From NCBI RefSeq assembly GCF_009914335.1, contig NZ_CP043925.1, positions 3,720,001 to 3,784,000 of the forward strand: DNA of 64,000 nucleotides, read 5' to 3'. This document shows positions 1 through 11,845 of this stretch, piece after piece; position 1 is the stretch's first letter; every line of letters starts with the position of its first letter. Source of the stretch: Proteus columbae. Lineage in GTDB: Bacteria > Pseudomonadota > Gammaproteobacteria > Enterobacterales > Enterobacteriaceae. Below the pieces are notes generated by a model, which saw only the letters and a program-made list of their open reading frames with translations, did not search any database and had not been told where the DNA came from. A program made the position numbers and the translations under genes.

Positions 1-2
1 TT

Positions 3-1895
<1,893 letters not shown>

Positions 1896-1902
<7 letters not shown>

Positions 1903-2645
1903 ATGATAATGATTTTATGCGTTATAGCCGACAAGTGATGTTAGAAGATATTGGCTTAGAGGGTCAAAACAAACTTCAACAAGCAAAGGTATTGATTATT
2001 GGACTTGGCGGATTAGGCTCTCCCGCATCACTTTATCTTGCTGGTGCAGGTATTGGTGAGCTTATTTTAGTTGATGATGATGAGTTACATGTTTCTAATC
2101 TACAGCGTCAAATTCTTTATCGCACTCAAGATATTCCCGATGCCAAATCAGAAGTCGCAAAGCAGTCTCTACTTGCACTAAATCCGGATATAAAAATTAC
2201 TTCTTATAAACAACGTATTAATGATGATTCATTATCTAAATTAGTTAAAGAGGTCGATTTAGTTTTAGATTGCACAGATAACATGCTCACTCGTCAAGCG
2301 ATTAACCGTGCTTGTGTCGCACAGCAAACTCCACTTATTAGTGGTAGTGCCGTGGGCTTTAGTGGTCAGCTTATGGTATTTGAACCTCCTTTTACTCAAG
2401 GTTGCTATCACTGTCTTTATCCTGATGAAACTGAGCCACAAAGAAACTGCAAAACAGCAGGTATATTAGGACCTGTTGTTGGGGTTATTGGCACACTTCA
2501 AGCCCTTGAAGCAATCAAATTACTCTCAGGCTTACCTTGTTCTCTAAGTGGAAAACTTCGCCTTTTCGATGGTAGAAAACAAAATTGGAGTACTTTGCAT
2601 TTAACACCATCAAAAACATGTCCTGTTTGTCGAGGGGTAGCATGA
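1896..2645 (+). CDS. thiF: ThiS adenylyltransferase ThiF
   Basis: ThiF is an E1-like enzyme that adenylates the C-terminal glycine of ThiS before sulfur transfer. Its 249 residues contain the nucleotide-binding GLGGLG at about 36-41, the R-Q-I substrate region near residue 71, and two zinc CxxC pairs (C170/C173 and C242/C245). A cysteine at about 185 (RNCKTAG) lies at the place of the family's sulfur-relay residue. The stop codon overlaps the thiS start (ATGA), so the adenylase and its substrate are probably translationally coupled. Confidence 0.95.
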
Positions 2646-2842
2646 ACATTACCGTAAATGACGAACAATATTCTCTGGATATGCCTGTCACTATCTGTCA
2701 GCTCCTTATTCAGTTAGAACAGCCACACATCGGTGTGGCGCTTGCTGTCAATGAAACCATTGTTCCCCGTGAAAATTGGGAAACACATTTTATTAATGAT
2801 GGCGATACTATTCTTCTCTTCCAAGCAATTGCAGGGGGCTGA
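2642..2842 (+). CDS. thiS: sulfur carrier protein ThiS
   Basis: This 66-residue ubiquitin-fold sulfur carrier ends in the Gly-Gly that ThiF adenylates and that becomes a thiocarboxylate, the sulfur donor for the thiazole ring. The last residues are FQAIAGG, as in the family. The start is the ATG overlapping the thiF stop; a longer reading in the same frame would only add sequence that belongs to thiF. thiG begins two bases after the stop. Confidence 0.94.
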   Translation: MNITVNDEQYSLDMPVTICQLLIQLEQPHIGVALAVNETIVPRENWETHFINDGDTILLFQAIAGG

Positions 2843-2843
2843 T

Positions 2844-3623
2844 ATGTTAAAAATTGCTGATACAACATTCACATCTAGACTTTTTACAGGCACAGGAAAA
2901 TTTGCAACACCAACGCTTATGACAGAAGCCATTAAGGCTTCGGGTAGCCAATTAGTCACGATGGCAATGAAGCGTGTGGATTTAAAGAATGGTAATGATG
3001 ATTTAATCGCACCACTTAAATCATTAAGGGTAAAATTATTACCTAATACATCCGGTGCAAAAACAGCACAAGAAGCTGTTTTTGCGGCTCGTTTAGCCAA
3101 AGAAGCCTTTGGCACCCATTGGGTAAAATTAGAAATTCATCCTGACACTAAATATTTATTACCCGATCCTATTGAAACACTTAAAGCCGCTGAAATCCTC
3201 GTTAAAGAAGGTTTTGTTGTGTTACCTTATTGCAGTGCTGATCCTGTTTTATGTCGTCGTTTAGAAGAGGTTGGCTGTGCAGCTGTAATGCCTTTAGGTT
3301 CTCCTATTGGCTCAAATCAAGGTTTACAGACTCGTGATTTCCTACGAATTATCATTGAACAAGCCTCAATTCCTGTTGTTGTTGATGCTGGTATTGGTGC
3401 ACCAAGTCATGCACTCGAAGCTTTAGAGTTAGGTGCTGATGCAGTATTAGTTAATACCGCAATTGCTGTTGCCAAAAATCCTATTCTAATGGCACAAGCA
3501 TTTAAAGCAGCGCTTGATGCTGGTGAACTTGCTCGACAATCAGGACTTGCGACACCTGCTTCAATTGTGAATATGCAAGCGAAAGCTTCTAGTCCATTAA
3601 CCCAATATTTAGGGGCATACTAA
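2844..3623 (+). CDS. thiG: thiazole synthase ThiG
   Basis: ThiG condenses deoxyxylulose phosphate, dehydroglycine and ThiS thiocarboxylate into the thiazole ring. The 259 residues begin MLKIADTTF, the normal family start. Clear motifs are LFTGTGKF, the lysine in [10 protein letters not shown] that would form the imine, [12 protein letters not shown], and [11 protein letters not shown] with the phosphate-binding glycines. The ATG is one base after thiS. An upstream start at 2733 lies inside thiS and is rejected. The last base is shared with the thiH start codon. Confidence 0.95.
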   Translation: MLKIADTTFTSRLFTGTGKFATPTLMTEAIKASGSQLVTMAMKRVDLKNGNDDLIAPLKSLRVKLLPNTSGAKTAQEAVFAARLAKEAFGTHWVKLEIHPDTKYLLPDPIETLKAAEILVKEGFVVLPYCSADPVLCRRLEEVGCAAVMPLGSPIGSNQGLQTRDFLRIIIEQASIPVVVDAGIGAPSHALEALELGADAVLVNTAIAVAKNPILMAQAFKAALDAGELARQSGLATPASIVNMQAKASSPLTQYLGAY

Positions 3624-4741
3624 TGGACACATTTTCTGATTATTGGCAACAACTCGACTGGGATGACATTACATTAAAACTCAATAGTAAAACCAATGCG
3701 GATGTTGAAGCCGCATTAAATCGCCATTCCCTTACACTTGATGATTTTATGGCGCTAATTTCGCCTGCGGGTCGCCATTATTTAGAGCCTATGGCACAAC
3801 GTGCTCAACAACTCACTCGACAACGTTTTGGTAATATTGTGGGATTATATGTTCCACTTTATCTTTCTAATCTATGTGCGAATGATTGTACTTATTGTGG
3901 TTTTTCAATGAGTAATGCCATTAAACGTAAAACATTAAATGAAAATGAAATCATCGCTGAATGCAGTAGCATCAGGCAGTTAGGTTTTGATAGCTTGTTA
4001 TTAGTGACTGGAGAGCACCAAAGAAAAGTGGGTATGGATTATTTTCGCCAATATATCCCTCTTATTCGAGAAAATTTCAGTTCATTAATGATGGAAGTAC
4101 AACCTCTTGCAACAGAAGAGTATGCAGAATTAAAAACACTAGGTATTGATGGCGTGATGGTTTATCAAGAAACCTATCATGAACCAACTTATCAGCTTCA
4201 TCATCTAAAAGGTAAAAAACAAGATTTCCATTGGCGACTACAAACACCTGATAGATTAGGGCAAGCAGGAATTGATAAAATTGGTTTAGGTGCGTTGATT
4301 GGCCTTTCAAGTCAGTGGCGTAGCGATTGTTATATGGTGGCAGAACATCTCTTGTTCTTACAAAAACGCTATTGGAAAAGCCGTTACTCTATCTCTTTTC
4401 CTCGTTTACGTCCTTGCGCTGGTGGGCTTAGCCCTGCATCGGTAATGAGTGAAGCTGAATTAGTTCAATTGATCTGTGCTTTTCGCATTTTGGCACCAGA
4501 CGTTGAGCTTTCACTTTCAACACGAGAATCTCCTTATTTTCGCGATAACACAGTGCCGTTAGCAATTAATAATATTAGCGCAGGATCTAAAACCCAACCC
4601 GGTGGATATTCTGATAGTCATGAAGAGCTAGAACAGTTTTCACCTAATGATAATCGCCATGTAAATGATGTTATTAACGTATTAAAAGAGCGAGGATTAC
4701 AACCTGTATGGAAAGATTGGGATAATTACTTGGGTCGTTAA
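3623..4741 (+). CDS. thiH: 2-iminoacetate synthase ThiH
   Basis: ThiH is a radical-SAM enzyme that cleaves tyrosine to dehydroglycine and p-cresol, feeding ThiG. It has 372 residues, close to the E. coli length. The cluster motif is C85-x3-C89-x2-C92 (CANDCTYCGF). Downstream motifs such as SFPRLRPC and STRESPYFRD are typical of the family. It uses the oxygen-sensitive ThiH route rather than the ThiO oxidase. It is the last gene of the operon and is followed by a terminator hairpin. Confidence 0.95.
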   Translation: MDTFSDYWQQLDWDDITLKLNSKTNADVEAALNRHSLTLDDFMALISPAGRHYLEPMAQRAQQLTRQRFGNIVGLYVPLYLSNLCANDCTYCGFSMSNAIKRKTLNENEIIAECSSIRQLGFDSLLLVTGEHQRKVGMDYFRQYIPLIRENFSSLMMEVQPLATEEYAELKTLGIDGVMVYQETYHEPTYQLHHLKGKKQDFHWRLQTPDRLGQAGIDKIGLGALIGLSSQWRSDCYMVAEHLLFLQKRYWKSRYSISFPRLRPCAGGLSPASVMSEAELVQLICAFRILAPDVELSLSTRESPYFRDNTVPLAINNISAGSKTQPGGYSDSHEELEQFSPNDNRHVNDVINVLKERGLQPVWKDWDNYLGR

Positions 4742-4758
4742 TTAAAATTTGAATAATA

Positions 4759-4807
4759 TAAAACCGCTTTTAATTAATTTAATTACAAATAATAAAGGCG
4801 GTTTTTA
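4759..4807 (+). terminator. thi operon terminator
   Basis: An inverted repeat, AAAACCGCTTT facing AAAGGCGGTTTTT, starts about 20 bases after thiH. The loop is long and AT-rich and a T-run follows. It looks like a Rho-independent terminator. The A-rich left side may let it also act on transcripts arriving from the minus strand. Confidence 0.75.
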
Positions 4808-4929
4808 TTAAATAACTCAATAAAAATAACATGTAATAAACTTAAAATAATTAAAGAAAAATAAAAGATTATAAATAATGTCTTAGGATATTTTTAATTT
4901 AATATTATATAAAATAATTAACTTAATTC

Positions 4930-5871
4930 TTATACTGCTAATTCTTCAAGTTCTTGCATACTCAAACCTGATATTTTTTCGATCAATGAAAGATCAAAAT
5001 TCTCTTTTAATAAATTTTGAGCTAATTCTATTTGTACTATTTTTTTACCAATCTCAATACCTTCCGTTTTACCTAATTTAATACCCTCATTTTTACCTAA
5101 TTCAAACCCTTTATTTTCTAATCTCCACGCTATATTCATAATCACCTCTCTGTGGCTATCTACCTGTTCAACTATTTTATTGATAACAAATTCAAAGTCT
5201 GATGCATCCAGAATTGAGAATAAATATTCTACGACAATAATCGTGTCCTCATCTCTGCAGTTTTTCTGATTTATTGCTTTTGATAGAAGCATTGCAATCT
5301 TATTAAGATCATGACAACTATTAACATACTTCATTGCAATTTCCATTACCGCTGCTTTTTTATGTGTCAGCAAAATATCATCATCAATTGAAGTCAAATC
5401 AATTAAAGAGAAATTATTAGAATAAAGCTTATTAGCAAGTGAAGTAAGTGGAAAGCATGACATCCAATTAACAGGAAAAGGATAAGGTTTTTTCTTGCCA
5501 TGATAAAACAAAATAGGAACAACGAGAGGCAACGATTTATAACCTTGCTGTAAATGTTGATTCATAGTGGAAAATGCATAATTCATCATGCGCCAAGCTA
5601 TCATTTTATCTGGCCTAGATTGATGCTCTATCAGTAAATAAATAGGAATATCACCCTCTTTAGTTCTCACTAAATACAAAATATCAGACATACGAGAACG
5701 TAATTTAATATCGATGAAAGAAGAATTTTGCAATTGTAACGTCGAAAAATCACAATGACTTTTTAATTCCTCTGGTAAATGAACAAAGAAGAAATCTTTC
5801 GCATTACTGACATTCATCATAAAGCGTTTAAATGCAGAATCATAAGAAGATATAGATATAGGCTTTTTCAT
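4930..5871 (-). CDS. Rpn family recombination-promoting nuclease / putative transposase
   Basis: This 313-residue protein resembles the Rpn (formerly transposase_31) family, whose E. coli members cut DNA and raise RecA-independent recombination. The N-terminal part (SSYDSAFKRFM) is typical. The predicted PD-(D/E)XK site is visible as D63 (MSDILY) and E82-x-Q84 (IEHQ). The C-terminal region carries the family's repeated ExxxxGxxxG-like helices (GFELGKNEGIKLGKTEGIEIG). The ATG at 5871 has a GGAG six bases ahead, so it is preferred to the ATG at 5883. It stands alone between the thi operon and a deacetylase gene. No inverted repeats suggest that it is itself an insertion sequence. Confidence 0.85.
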   Translation of the reverse strand: MKKPISISSYDSAFKRFMMNVSNAKDFFFVHLPEELKSHCDFSTLQLQNSSFIDIKLRSRMSDILYLVRTKEGDIPIYLLIEHQSRPDKMIAWRMMNYAFSTMNQHLQQGYKSLPLVVPILFYHGKKKPYPFPVNWMSCFPLTSLANKLYSNNFSLIDLTSIDDDILLTHKKAAVMEIAMKYVNSCHDLNKIAMLLSKAINQKNCRDEDTIIVVEYLFSILDASDFEFVINKIVEQVDSHREVIMNIAWRLENKGFELGKNEGIKLGKTEGIEIGKKIVQIELAQNLLKENFDLSLIEKISGLSMQELEELAV

Positions 5872-6061
5872 AACTGGCTCCATACTGAATTTGGATTGCC
5901 AGCTTACAGAAAAAAATAAATTTTTATCACTAAAAAATCATCATAATTATCTGAAAAATATAAGTTATTTATTGATCTTAACTGAATTAGTAATAGAGGA
6001 ATAAAAAATACCTTCAATAAATATCAAAGGTATTTTTTAAGATTATAAATTTTATTTTTAA

Positions 6062-7420
6062 TTATTTATCAACAACGATATTTTTATTAACGACTTCATA
6101 TTCATCATTACCCACCATTCTCGCAAATTTCTCAATAGGGTCTGTACTCAAAGCATAGAGCCGTTTTAGTGCAAAAGGAGGATCACCTAAACGAACTTTT
6201 CCTTGTTGAGTTGTCACCGCCAATGTCATACCAGACGCTTTAACTGCAGTAATTGCCCTTTGATTATATCCACCGAAAGGATATGCAAAGGCATATTGAT
6301 GTGGATTTAATAATCGCAATACACGTTGTGAGCGTTGTAAGTCTAATATAATTGTGTGGGACTGACGGCTAAAAATAATAGGTTTTTTATTATTATCTAA
6401 ACGATGTAAAAAATGGGAATGTGACTGAATATCAAAAACATCACGACTCGATTTGAGTGATTGCCAACTCATAAATTGTAATGAATTAGGTGCCCACTTA
6501 GGTGTTTTGGATTTTATTCGTGATGAGATAACAAATAGTGTTGCTCGTTGACCATTTTCTTTTAAAAGAGGATAAGCATAACGATAAACGGATTGCAAAC
6601 CATCATCAAATGTTAATGCAACAGCTTTGCCTGGTAAATTAACACTCTTATTTAAATAGCCAGCAACTTGATTGAGCGAAAGCGTTTCATATCCAGCTTC
6701 TTTTAAATAATTCATCTGCTCTGTAAATGCAGTTAATGATGTTGTTGTTGATGTATGGCGAAAATTATGGTTTTCCGTAACTTTAAGAATATGGTGATAA
6801 GTAAGTACTGGTATCCCTAAGTCAGGCTTTACATCCCTTGATGAAATATAACCTAAGCGATCACCTAAAGAGATTTCAAACCAATTGATTTTACTTCCAT
6901 TAGTATCTTCTTTTATTGTGCGAGATAACACGGGGTAACGTAAATTGGGTAAGAGTGTCGCTATTTGTGGGCTAGCAATATCTTTATCACTATAGATAGG
7001 AGTATTTTTTGTCGTAATTAAATATTCGTAGATAGGATAATCTGCTTTCTTCGTGCTATCTGATAAGAAACGTATTTTCTTATCTGGTTTCATTGAAGCT
7101 ATATCTTCAAAATAGCCATCTTCTAGATAGCCCGCTTCAAGATAACCTTGAGCATTCCCAAATTGTATTTTGTGGTAATCACCCTCTGTAACTGATGCAT
7201 AAAAACTTTGGTTAGGAAAAAGTTCTGCAACAGGCTGCAATTTATCCCCTACAAATGCATATAACGTTTTTTGTTGGCGAAGTTGCATCAATGTTGTAAT
7301 GGGCATTTTTAAATCCCATTGAGCTTCTGTTGGAATACCTCTTTCATAAGACACTGCTGAAGCAAATCCAGTAAAAATAAAACATAGAATAATCAAAATA
7401 TTCGCTATTATTCTCATCAT
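6062..7420 (-). CDS. secreted polysaccharide deacetylase with SH3-like N-terminal region
   Basis: The protein has 452 residues. Residues 1-22 look like a signal peptide. Residues 50-200 resemble two bacterial SH3-like modules (for example WFEISLGDRLGYISSRDV), and residues 205-430 form a NodB-type deacetylase domain. Catalytic and metal motifs are visible: TFDDG, HSHFLH and YPFGGYN. It should remove N-acetyl or similar groups from an extracytoplasmic polysaccharide or peptidoglycan, but the substrate cannot be told from sequence. Residues 92-106 are three imperfect five-residue repeats (GYLEA, GYLED, GYFED). It sits between an Rpn gene and rpoC with no evident operon partner. Confidence 0.82.
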   Translation of the reverse strand: MMRIIANILIILCFIFTGFASAVSYERGIPTEAQWDLKMPITTLMQLRQQKTLYAFVGDKLQPVAELFPNQSFYASVTEGDYHKIQFGNAQGYLEAGYLEDGYFEDIASMKPDKKIRFLSDSTKKADYPIYEYLITTKNTPIYSDKDIASPQIATLLPNLRYPVLSRTIKEDTNGSKINWFEISLGDRLGYISSRDVKPDLGIPVLTYHHILKVTENHNFRHTSTTTSLTAFTEQMNYLKEAGYETLSLNQVAGYLNKSVNLPGKAVALTFDDGLQSVYRYAYPLLKENGQRATLFVISSRIKSKTPKWAPNSLQFMSWQSLKSSRDVFDIQSHSHFLHRLDNNKKPIIFSRQSHTIILDLQRSQRVLRLLNPHQYAFAYPFGGYNQRAITAVKASGMTLAVTTQQGKVRLGDPPFALKRLYALSTDPIEKFARMVGNDEYEVVNKNIVVDK

Positions 7421-7448
7421 TTCGCCTACTTATGTAGAACAGAAACAA

Positions 7449-7473
7449 AAAATGCCCTCACAATGGAGGGCAT
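7449..7473 (-). terminator. rpoC terminator
   Basis: Read on the minus strand, ATGCCCTC-cattgt-GAGGGCAT is followed by a T-run. It lies 24 bases after the rpoC stop and ends the rplJL-rpoBC transcript. Confidence 0.85.
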
Positions 7474-7496
7474 TTCAATCTAATCTAAATTAGATT

Positions 7497-10400
7497 TTAG
7501 TCTTTTAATCCACCAAAACCAGCATTCAGTAATTCTGCTAAGTTAGCAGATGCTTCATCAGCACTGATTGTTGTTTCAGTTTCATCTGTCGGCAGTTGTG
7601 ATTGACGACGCTTCATACGATCTTGGTGATACGCATATCCAGTACCAGCTGGGATCAAGCGACCAACAATAACGTTTTCTTTCAAGCCACGTAATTCATC
7701 ACGTTTACCCGCTACCGCAGCTTCCGTCAGAACACGAGTTGTTTCTTGGAACGATGCAGCAGAGATGAAGGATTCAGTTGCCAGAGATGCTTTCGTGATA
7801 CCTAACAGGTCACGAGCATACGTTGCTGGTACTTTACCATCATCTTCCAGAACACGGTTTGAAACTTTAACGCGAGCGTATTCAACCTGTTCGCCTTCGA
7901 GGAACTCAGAGCTTCCTGCGTTCTCAATGGTAACTTTACGTAGCATCTGACGAACGATAACTTCGATGTGTTTATCGTTAATCTTAACGCCTTGTAAACG
8001 GTAAACTTCCTGTACTTCGTTAGTGATATAGCGAGTAACCGCATGAACACCACGTAAGCGCAGAATGTCGTGTGGTGATTCTGGCCCATCGGAAATAACA
8101 TCACCGCGTTCCACAACCTCACCCTCGAATACGTTAAGTTGACGCCATTTAGGGATCATCTCTTCGTATGCATCGCTACCGTCTAATGGAGAAATAACTA
8201 GACGACGTTTACCTTTAGTCTCTTTACCGAACGAAACAATACCGCTGATTTCAGCAAGGATTGCAGGCTCTTTCGGACGACGAGCTTCAAACAAGTCAGC
8301 AACGCGTGGCAGACCACCGGTGATATCTTTAGTACCGCCAGATTCTTGTGGAATACGCGCTAAAGTGTCACCAGCGTTAATTGTAATGCCATCGTCTAAC
8401 TGAACAATCGCTTTACCTGGCAGGAAGTACTGTGCTGGCATATCAGTATTCGGGATTAATACGTCATTACCTTGTGCATCAGTGATGCGTAATGCTGGAC
8501 GTAAATCTTTACCGCTACCTGTACGCTCTGCTGAATCCAAAACAACCAGTGAAGAAAGACCTGTTAATTCATCTGTTTGACGTGTGATAGTTTGACCATC
8601 AACCATGTCTGCAAAACGGATGATACCAGATACTTCACTCACAACTGGCATTGTATGTGGATCCCAGTTAGCAACAGTTTCGCCACCGTTAACCGCTTCG
8701 CCATCACCCTTCGCTAATTGAGCACCGTAAGGTACTTTATAGCTCTCTTTCGTACGACCGAATTCGTCAATTAAACGTAATTCAGTGTTACGAGAAGTGA
8801 TAACTAATTTACCAGCAGTATTAGTAATGAACTTCGCATTGAATAGCTTCAGAGTACCTTTGTTACGTACTTGAATGCTAGATTCTGCTGCCGCACGAGA
8901 TGCCGCACCACCGATGTGGAACGTACGCATCGTTAACTGTGTACCTGGTTCACCGATTGACTGTGCTGCGATAACACCGATAGCTTCACCTTTGTTAATG
9001 ATATGACCACGAGCAAGGTCACGACCATAACAATTAGCACACACACCGAAGTCTGTGTTACAGGTTACAACTGAACGTACTTTCACGCTGTCAACTGAGT
9101 TTTCTTCTAACAAGTCACACAGTTTTTCGTTTAACAGGGTGTTACGTGGAACAAGAATATCGGCAGTACCTGGTTTCAGAATATCTTCTGCAGCCACACG
9201 ACCTAATACACGTTCACGCAGTGGTTCTTTAACATCACCACCTTCGATAACCGGAGTCATCATAACACCTTCGGTTGTACCACAGTCGTCTTCTGTTACG
9301 ACTAAGTCTTGTGCAACGTCAACTAAACGACGAGTCAAGTAACCGGAGTTTGCTGTTTTCAGTGCGGTATCCGCAAGACCTTTACGAGCACCGTGAGTTG
9401 AGATGAAGTACTGGAGTACGTTCAGACCTTCACGGAAGTTTGCTGTAATAGGTGTTTCGATGATTGAGCCATCTGGCTTAGCCATCAGACCACGCATACC
9501 TGCTAACTGACGGATCTGAGCTGCAGAACCACGAGCACCGGAGTCAGCCATCATAAAGATGCTGTTGAAAGATACTTGTTGTTCTTCTTCACCATTACGG
9601 TTAATAACGGTTTCAGTAGACAGGTTTTCCATCATCGCTTTTGCTACGCGCTCATTCGCCGCAGCCCAAATATCGATAACTTTGTTGTAACGTTCGCCCG
9701 CTGTTACCAGACCGGATTGGAACTGTTCCTGAATTTCTGCAACTTCTGCTTCTGCTTCTGCAATGATCTCTGCTTTTTTCGCAGGGATAACCATGTCATC
9801 GATACCTACTGAAGCACCTGAACGTGCTGCGTAAGCAAAACCGGTATACATGATTTGGTCAGCAAAAATAACGGTTGGCTTCAAGCCCAATACGCGATAA
9901 CAGGTATTCAGCATTTTAGAAATTGCTTTCTTACCTAATGGTTGGTTAACCAGCGCGTAAGGTAGGCCTTTTGGTACGATCATCCATAAAATAGCTCGGC
10001 CAACAGTTGTGTCTTTTAAACTAGTTTCAGTGGTGATATTACCTTCGCCATCTTTGATCTCTTCAGTGATACGTACTTTAACGCGTGCGTGTAAAGAGGC
10101 TAAACCTGCGCGATAAACGCGTTCAGCTTCTTTAGGACCACTTAACACCATGCCTTCACCTTTGGCATTGATGCAGTCACGAGTCATGTAGTACAGACCT
10201 AATACAACGTCCTGTGAAGGAACGATGATTGGGTCACCACTTGCTGGAGACAGAATGTTGTTTGTTGACATCATCAGCGCACGAGCTTCTAACTGTGCTT
10301 CTAATGTCAGTGGTACGTGAACCGCCATTTGGTCACCATCGAAGTCGGCGTTATATGCCGCACAAACGAGTGGGTGTAACTGAATAGCTTTACCTTCGAT

Positions 10401-11723
10401 AAGGATTGGTTCAAATGCCTGAATACCTAAACGGTGAAGTGTTGGTGCACGGTTCAGCATCACTGGGTGTTCGCGGATAACTTCATCTAAGATATCCCAA
10501 ACAACCGCTTCTTCACGCTCAACCATTTTTTTAGCGGCTTTGATTGTTGTCGCTAAACCACGGGTTTCCAGTTTTCCGTAAATAAATGGTTTGAATAACT
10601 CAAGAGCCATTTTCTTCGGTAGACCACACTGATGCAGACGCAGGTATGGGCCAACGGTGATTACAGAACGACCAGAATAGTCAACACGTTTACCTAACAG
10701 GTTTTGACGGAAACGACCTTGTTTACCTTTGATCATATCAGCCAAAGATTTCAGAGGACGTTTGTTAGAACCTGTGATCGCACGACCACGACGACCGTTA
10801 TCTAATAACGCATCCACAGACTCTTGTAACATACGTTTTTCGTTACGTACGATAATGTCTGGTGCTGCTAAATCAAGCAGGCGTTTTAAACGGTTGTTAC
10901 GGTTGATCACACGACGATATAAATCGTTCAGGTCTGAAGTCGCAAAACGACCGCCATCTAGTGGAACCAGTGGACGTAAGTCTGGTGGTAACACAGGCAG
11001 TACAGTTAAGATCATCCACTCAGGTTTATTGCCTGATTGCATGAATGCTTCAAGTAACTTGATACGTTTAGTCAGTTTCTTACGTTTAGTTTCAGAGTTA
11101 GTTTCATTTAACTCTTCACGCAGCGTTTCACACTCTTGTTCCAGATCCATGCTCTGTAACAAGTTCTGAACAGCTTCTGCACCCATCTTCGCATCGAATT
11201 CGTCACCGAATTCTTCTAATGCATCAAGATATTGCTCTTCTGTTAAGATTTGTCCGCGCTCAAGGCTAGTCATTCCGCCTTCAACAACAACATAAGATTC
11301 GAAATACAGTACACGTTCAATATCGCGCAGTGGCATATCCAGCAGCAGACCGATACGGGACGGTAGTGATTTCAAGAACCAAATGTGAGCAACTGGAGAA
11401 GCTAATTCGATGTGACCCATACGTTCACGACGAACTTTAGTTTGTGTAACTTCAACGCCACACTTCTCACAGATAACACCACGGTGTTTTAAACGTTTGT
11501 ATTTACCACACAAACATTCGTAATCTTTTACTGGTCCGAAAATACGGGCACAGAAAAGACCGTCACGCTCTGGTTTGAACGTACGGTAGTTAATTGTTTC
11601 TGGCTTTTTAACTTCACCAAATGACCATGAACGGATCATATCAGGTGATGCCAGAGCAATTTTGATCGCATCAAACTCTTCGGTCTTGGTTTGCGCTTTC
11701 AGAAACTTTAATAAGTCTTTCAC
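7497..11723 (-). CDS. rpoC: RNA polymerase beta' subunit RpoC
   Basis: This is the largest RNA polymerase subunit and holds the catalytic Mg2+ site. It has 1408 residues, against 1407 in E. coli. The N-terminal zinc ribbon ([20 protein letters not shown], about 70-88), the catalytic [12 protein letters not shown] near 460 and the second zinc site ([13 protein letters not shown]) are intact. The start is a GTG ([11 protein letters not shown]) with AGGAG seven bases upstream; the upstream ATG at 11777 adds 18 residues unlike the family. It follows rpoB by 122 bases in the same operon, as in E. coli. Confidence 0.98.
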   Translation of the reverse strand: MKDLLKFLKAQTKTEEFDAIKIALASPDMIRSWSFGEVKKPETINYRTFKPERDGLFCARIFGPVKDYECLCGKYKRLKHRGVICEKCGVEVTQTKVRRERMGHIELASPVAHIWFLKSLPSRIGLLLDMPLRDIERVLYFESYVVVEGGMTSLERGQILTEEQYLDALEEFGDEFDAKMGAEAVQNLLQSMDLEQECETLREELNETNSETKRKKLTKRIKLLEAFMQSGNKPEWMILTVLPVLPPDLRPLVPLDGGRFATSDLNDLYRRVINRNNRLKRLLDLAAPDIIVRNEKRMLQESVDALLDNGRRGRAITGSNKRPLKSLADMIKGKQGRFRQNLLGKRVDYSGRSVITVGPYLRLHQCGLPKKMALELFKPFIYGKLETRGLATTIKAAKKMVEREEAVVWDILDEVIREHPVMLNRAPTLHRLGIQAFEPILIEGKAIQLHPLVCAAYNADFDGDQMAVHVPLTLEAQLEARALMMSTNNILSPASGDPIIVPSQDVVLGLYYMTRDCINAKGEGMVLSGPKEAERVYRAGLASLHARVKVRITEEIKDGEGNITTETSLKDTTVGRAILWMIVPKGLPYALVNQPLGKKAISKMLNTCYRVLGLKPTVIFADQIMYTGFAYAARSGASVGIDDMVIPAKKAEIIAEAEAEVAEIQEQFQSGLVTAGERYNKVIDIWAAANERVAKAMMENLSTETVINRNGEEEQQVSFNSIFMMADSGARGSAAQIRQLAGMRGLMAKPDGSIIETPITANFREGLNVLQYFISTHGARKGLADTALKTANSGYLTRRLVDVAQDLVVTEDDCGTTEGVMMTPVIEGGDVKEPLRERVLGRVAAEDILKPGTADILVPRNTLLNEKLCDLLEENSVDSVKVRSVVTCNTDFGVCANCYGRDLARGHIINKGEAIGVIAAQSIGEPGTQLTMRTFHIGGAASRAAAESSIQVRNKGTLKLFNAKFITNTAGKLVITSRNTELRLIDEFGRTKESYKVPYGAQLAKGDGEAVNGGETVANWDPHTMPVVSEVSGIIRFADMVDGQTITRQTDELTGLSSLVVLDSAERTGSGKDLRPALRITDAQGNDVLIPNTDMPAQYFLPGKAIVQLDDGITINAGDTLARIPQESGGTKDITGGLPRVADLFEARRPKEPAILAEISGIVSFGKETKGKRRLVISPLDGSDAYEEMIPKWRQLNVFEGEVVERGDVISDGPESPHDILRLRGVHAVTRYITNEVQEVYRLQGVKINDKHIEVIVRQMLRKVTIENAGSSEFLEGEQVEYARVKVSNRVLEDDGKVPATYARDLLGITKASLATESFISAASFQETTRVLTEAAVAGKRDELRGLKENVIVGRLIPAGTGYAYHQDRMKRRQSQLPTDETETTISADEASANLAELLNAGFGGLKD

Positions 11724-11845
11724 GAAATGGCTCCTGTCGGAGTTAGACCTGCCAGGCAAATGACCCCTGTCATTCACCCCTTTAAACCAGTGTAGTCACT
11801 GTTTGACAGACTGCCATTTCTAGCAGTCTGTCTATATGGAATCCG

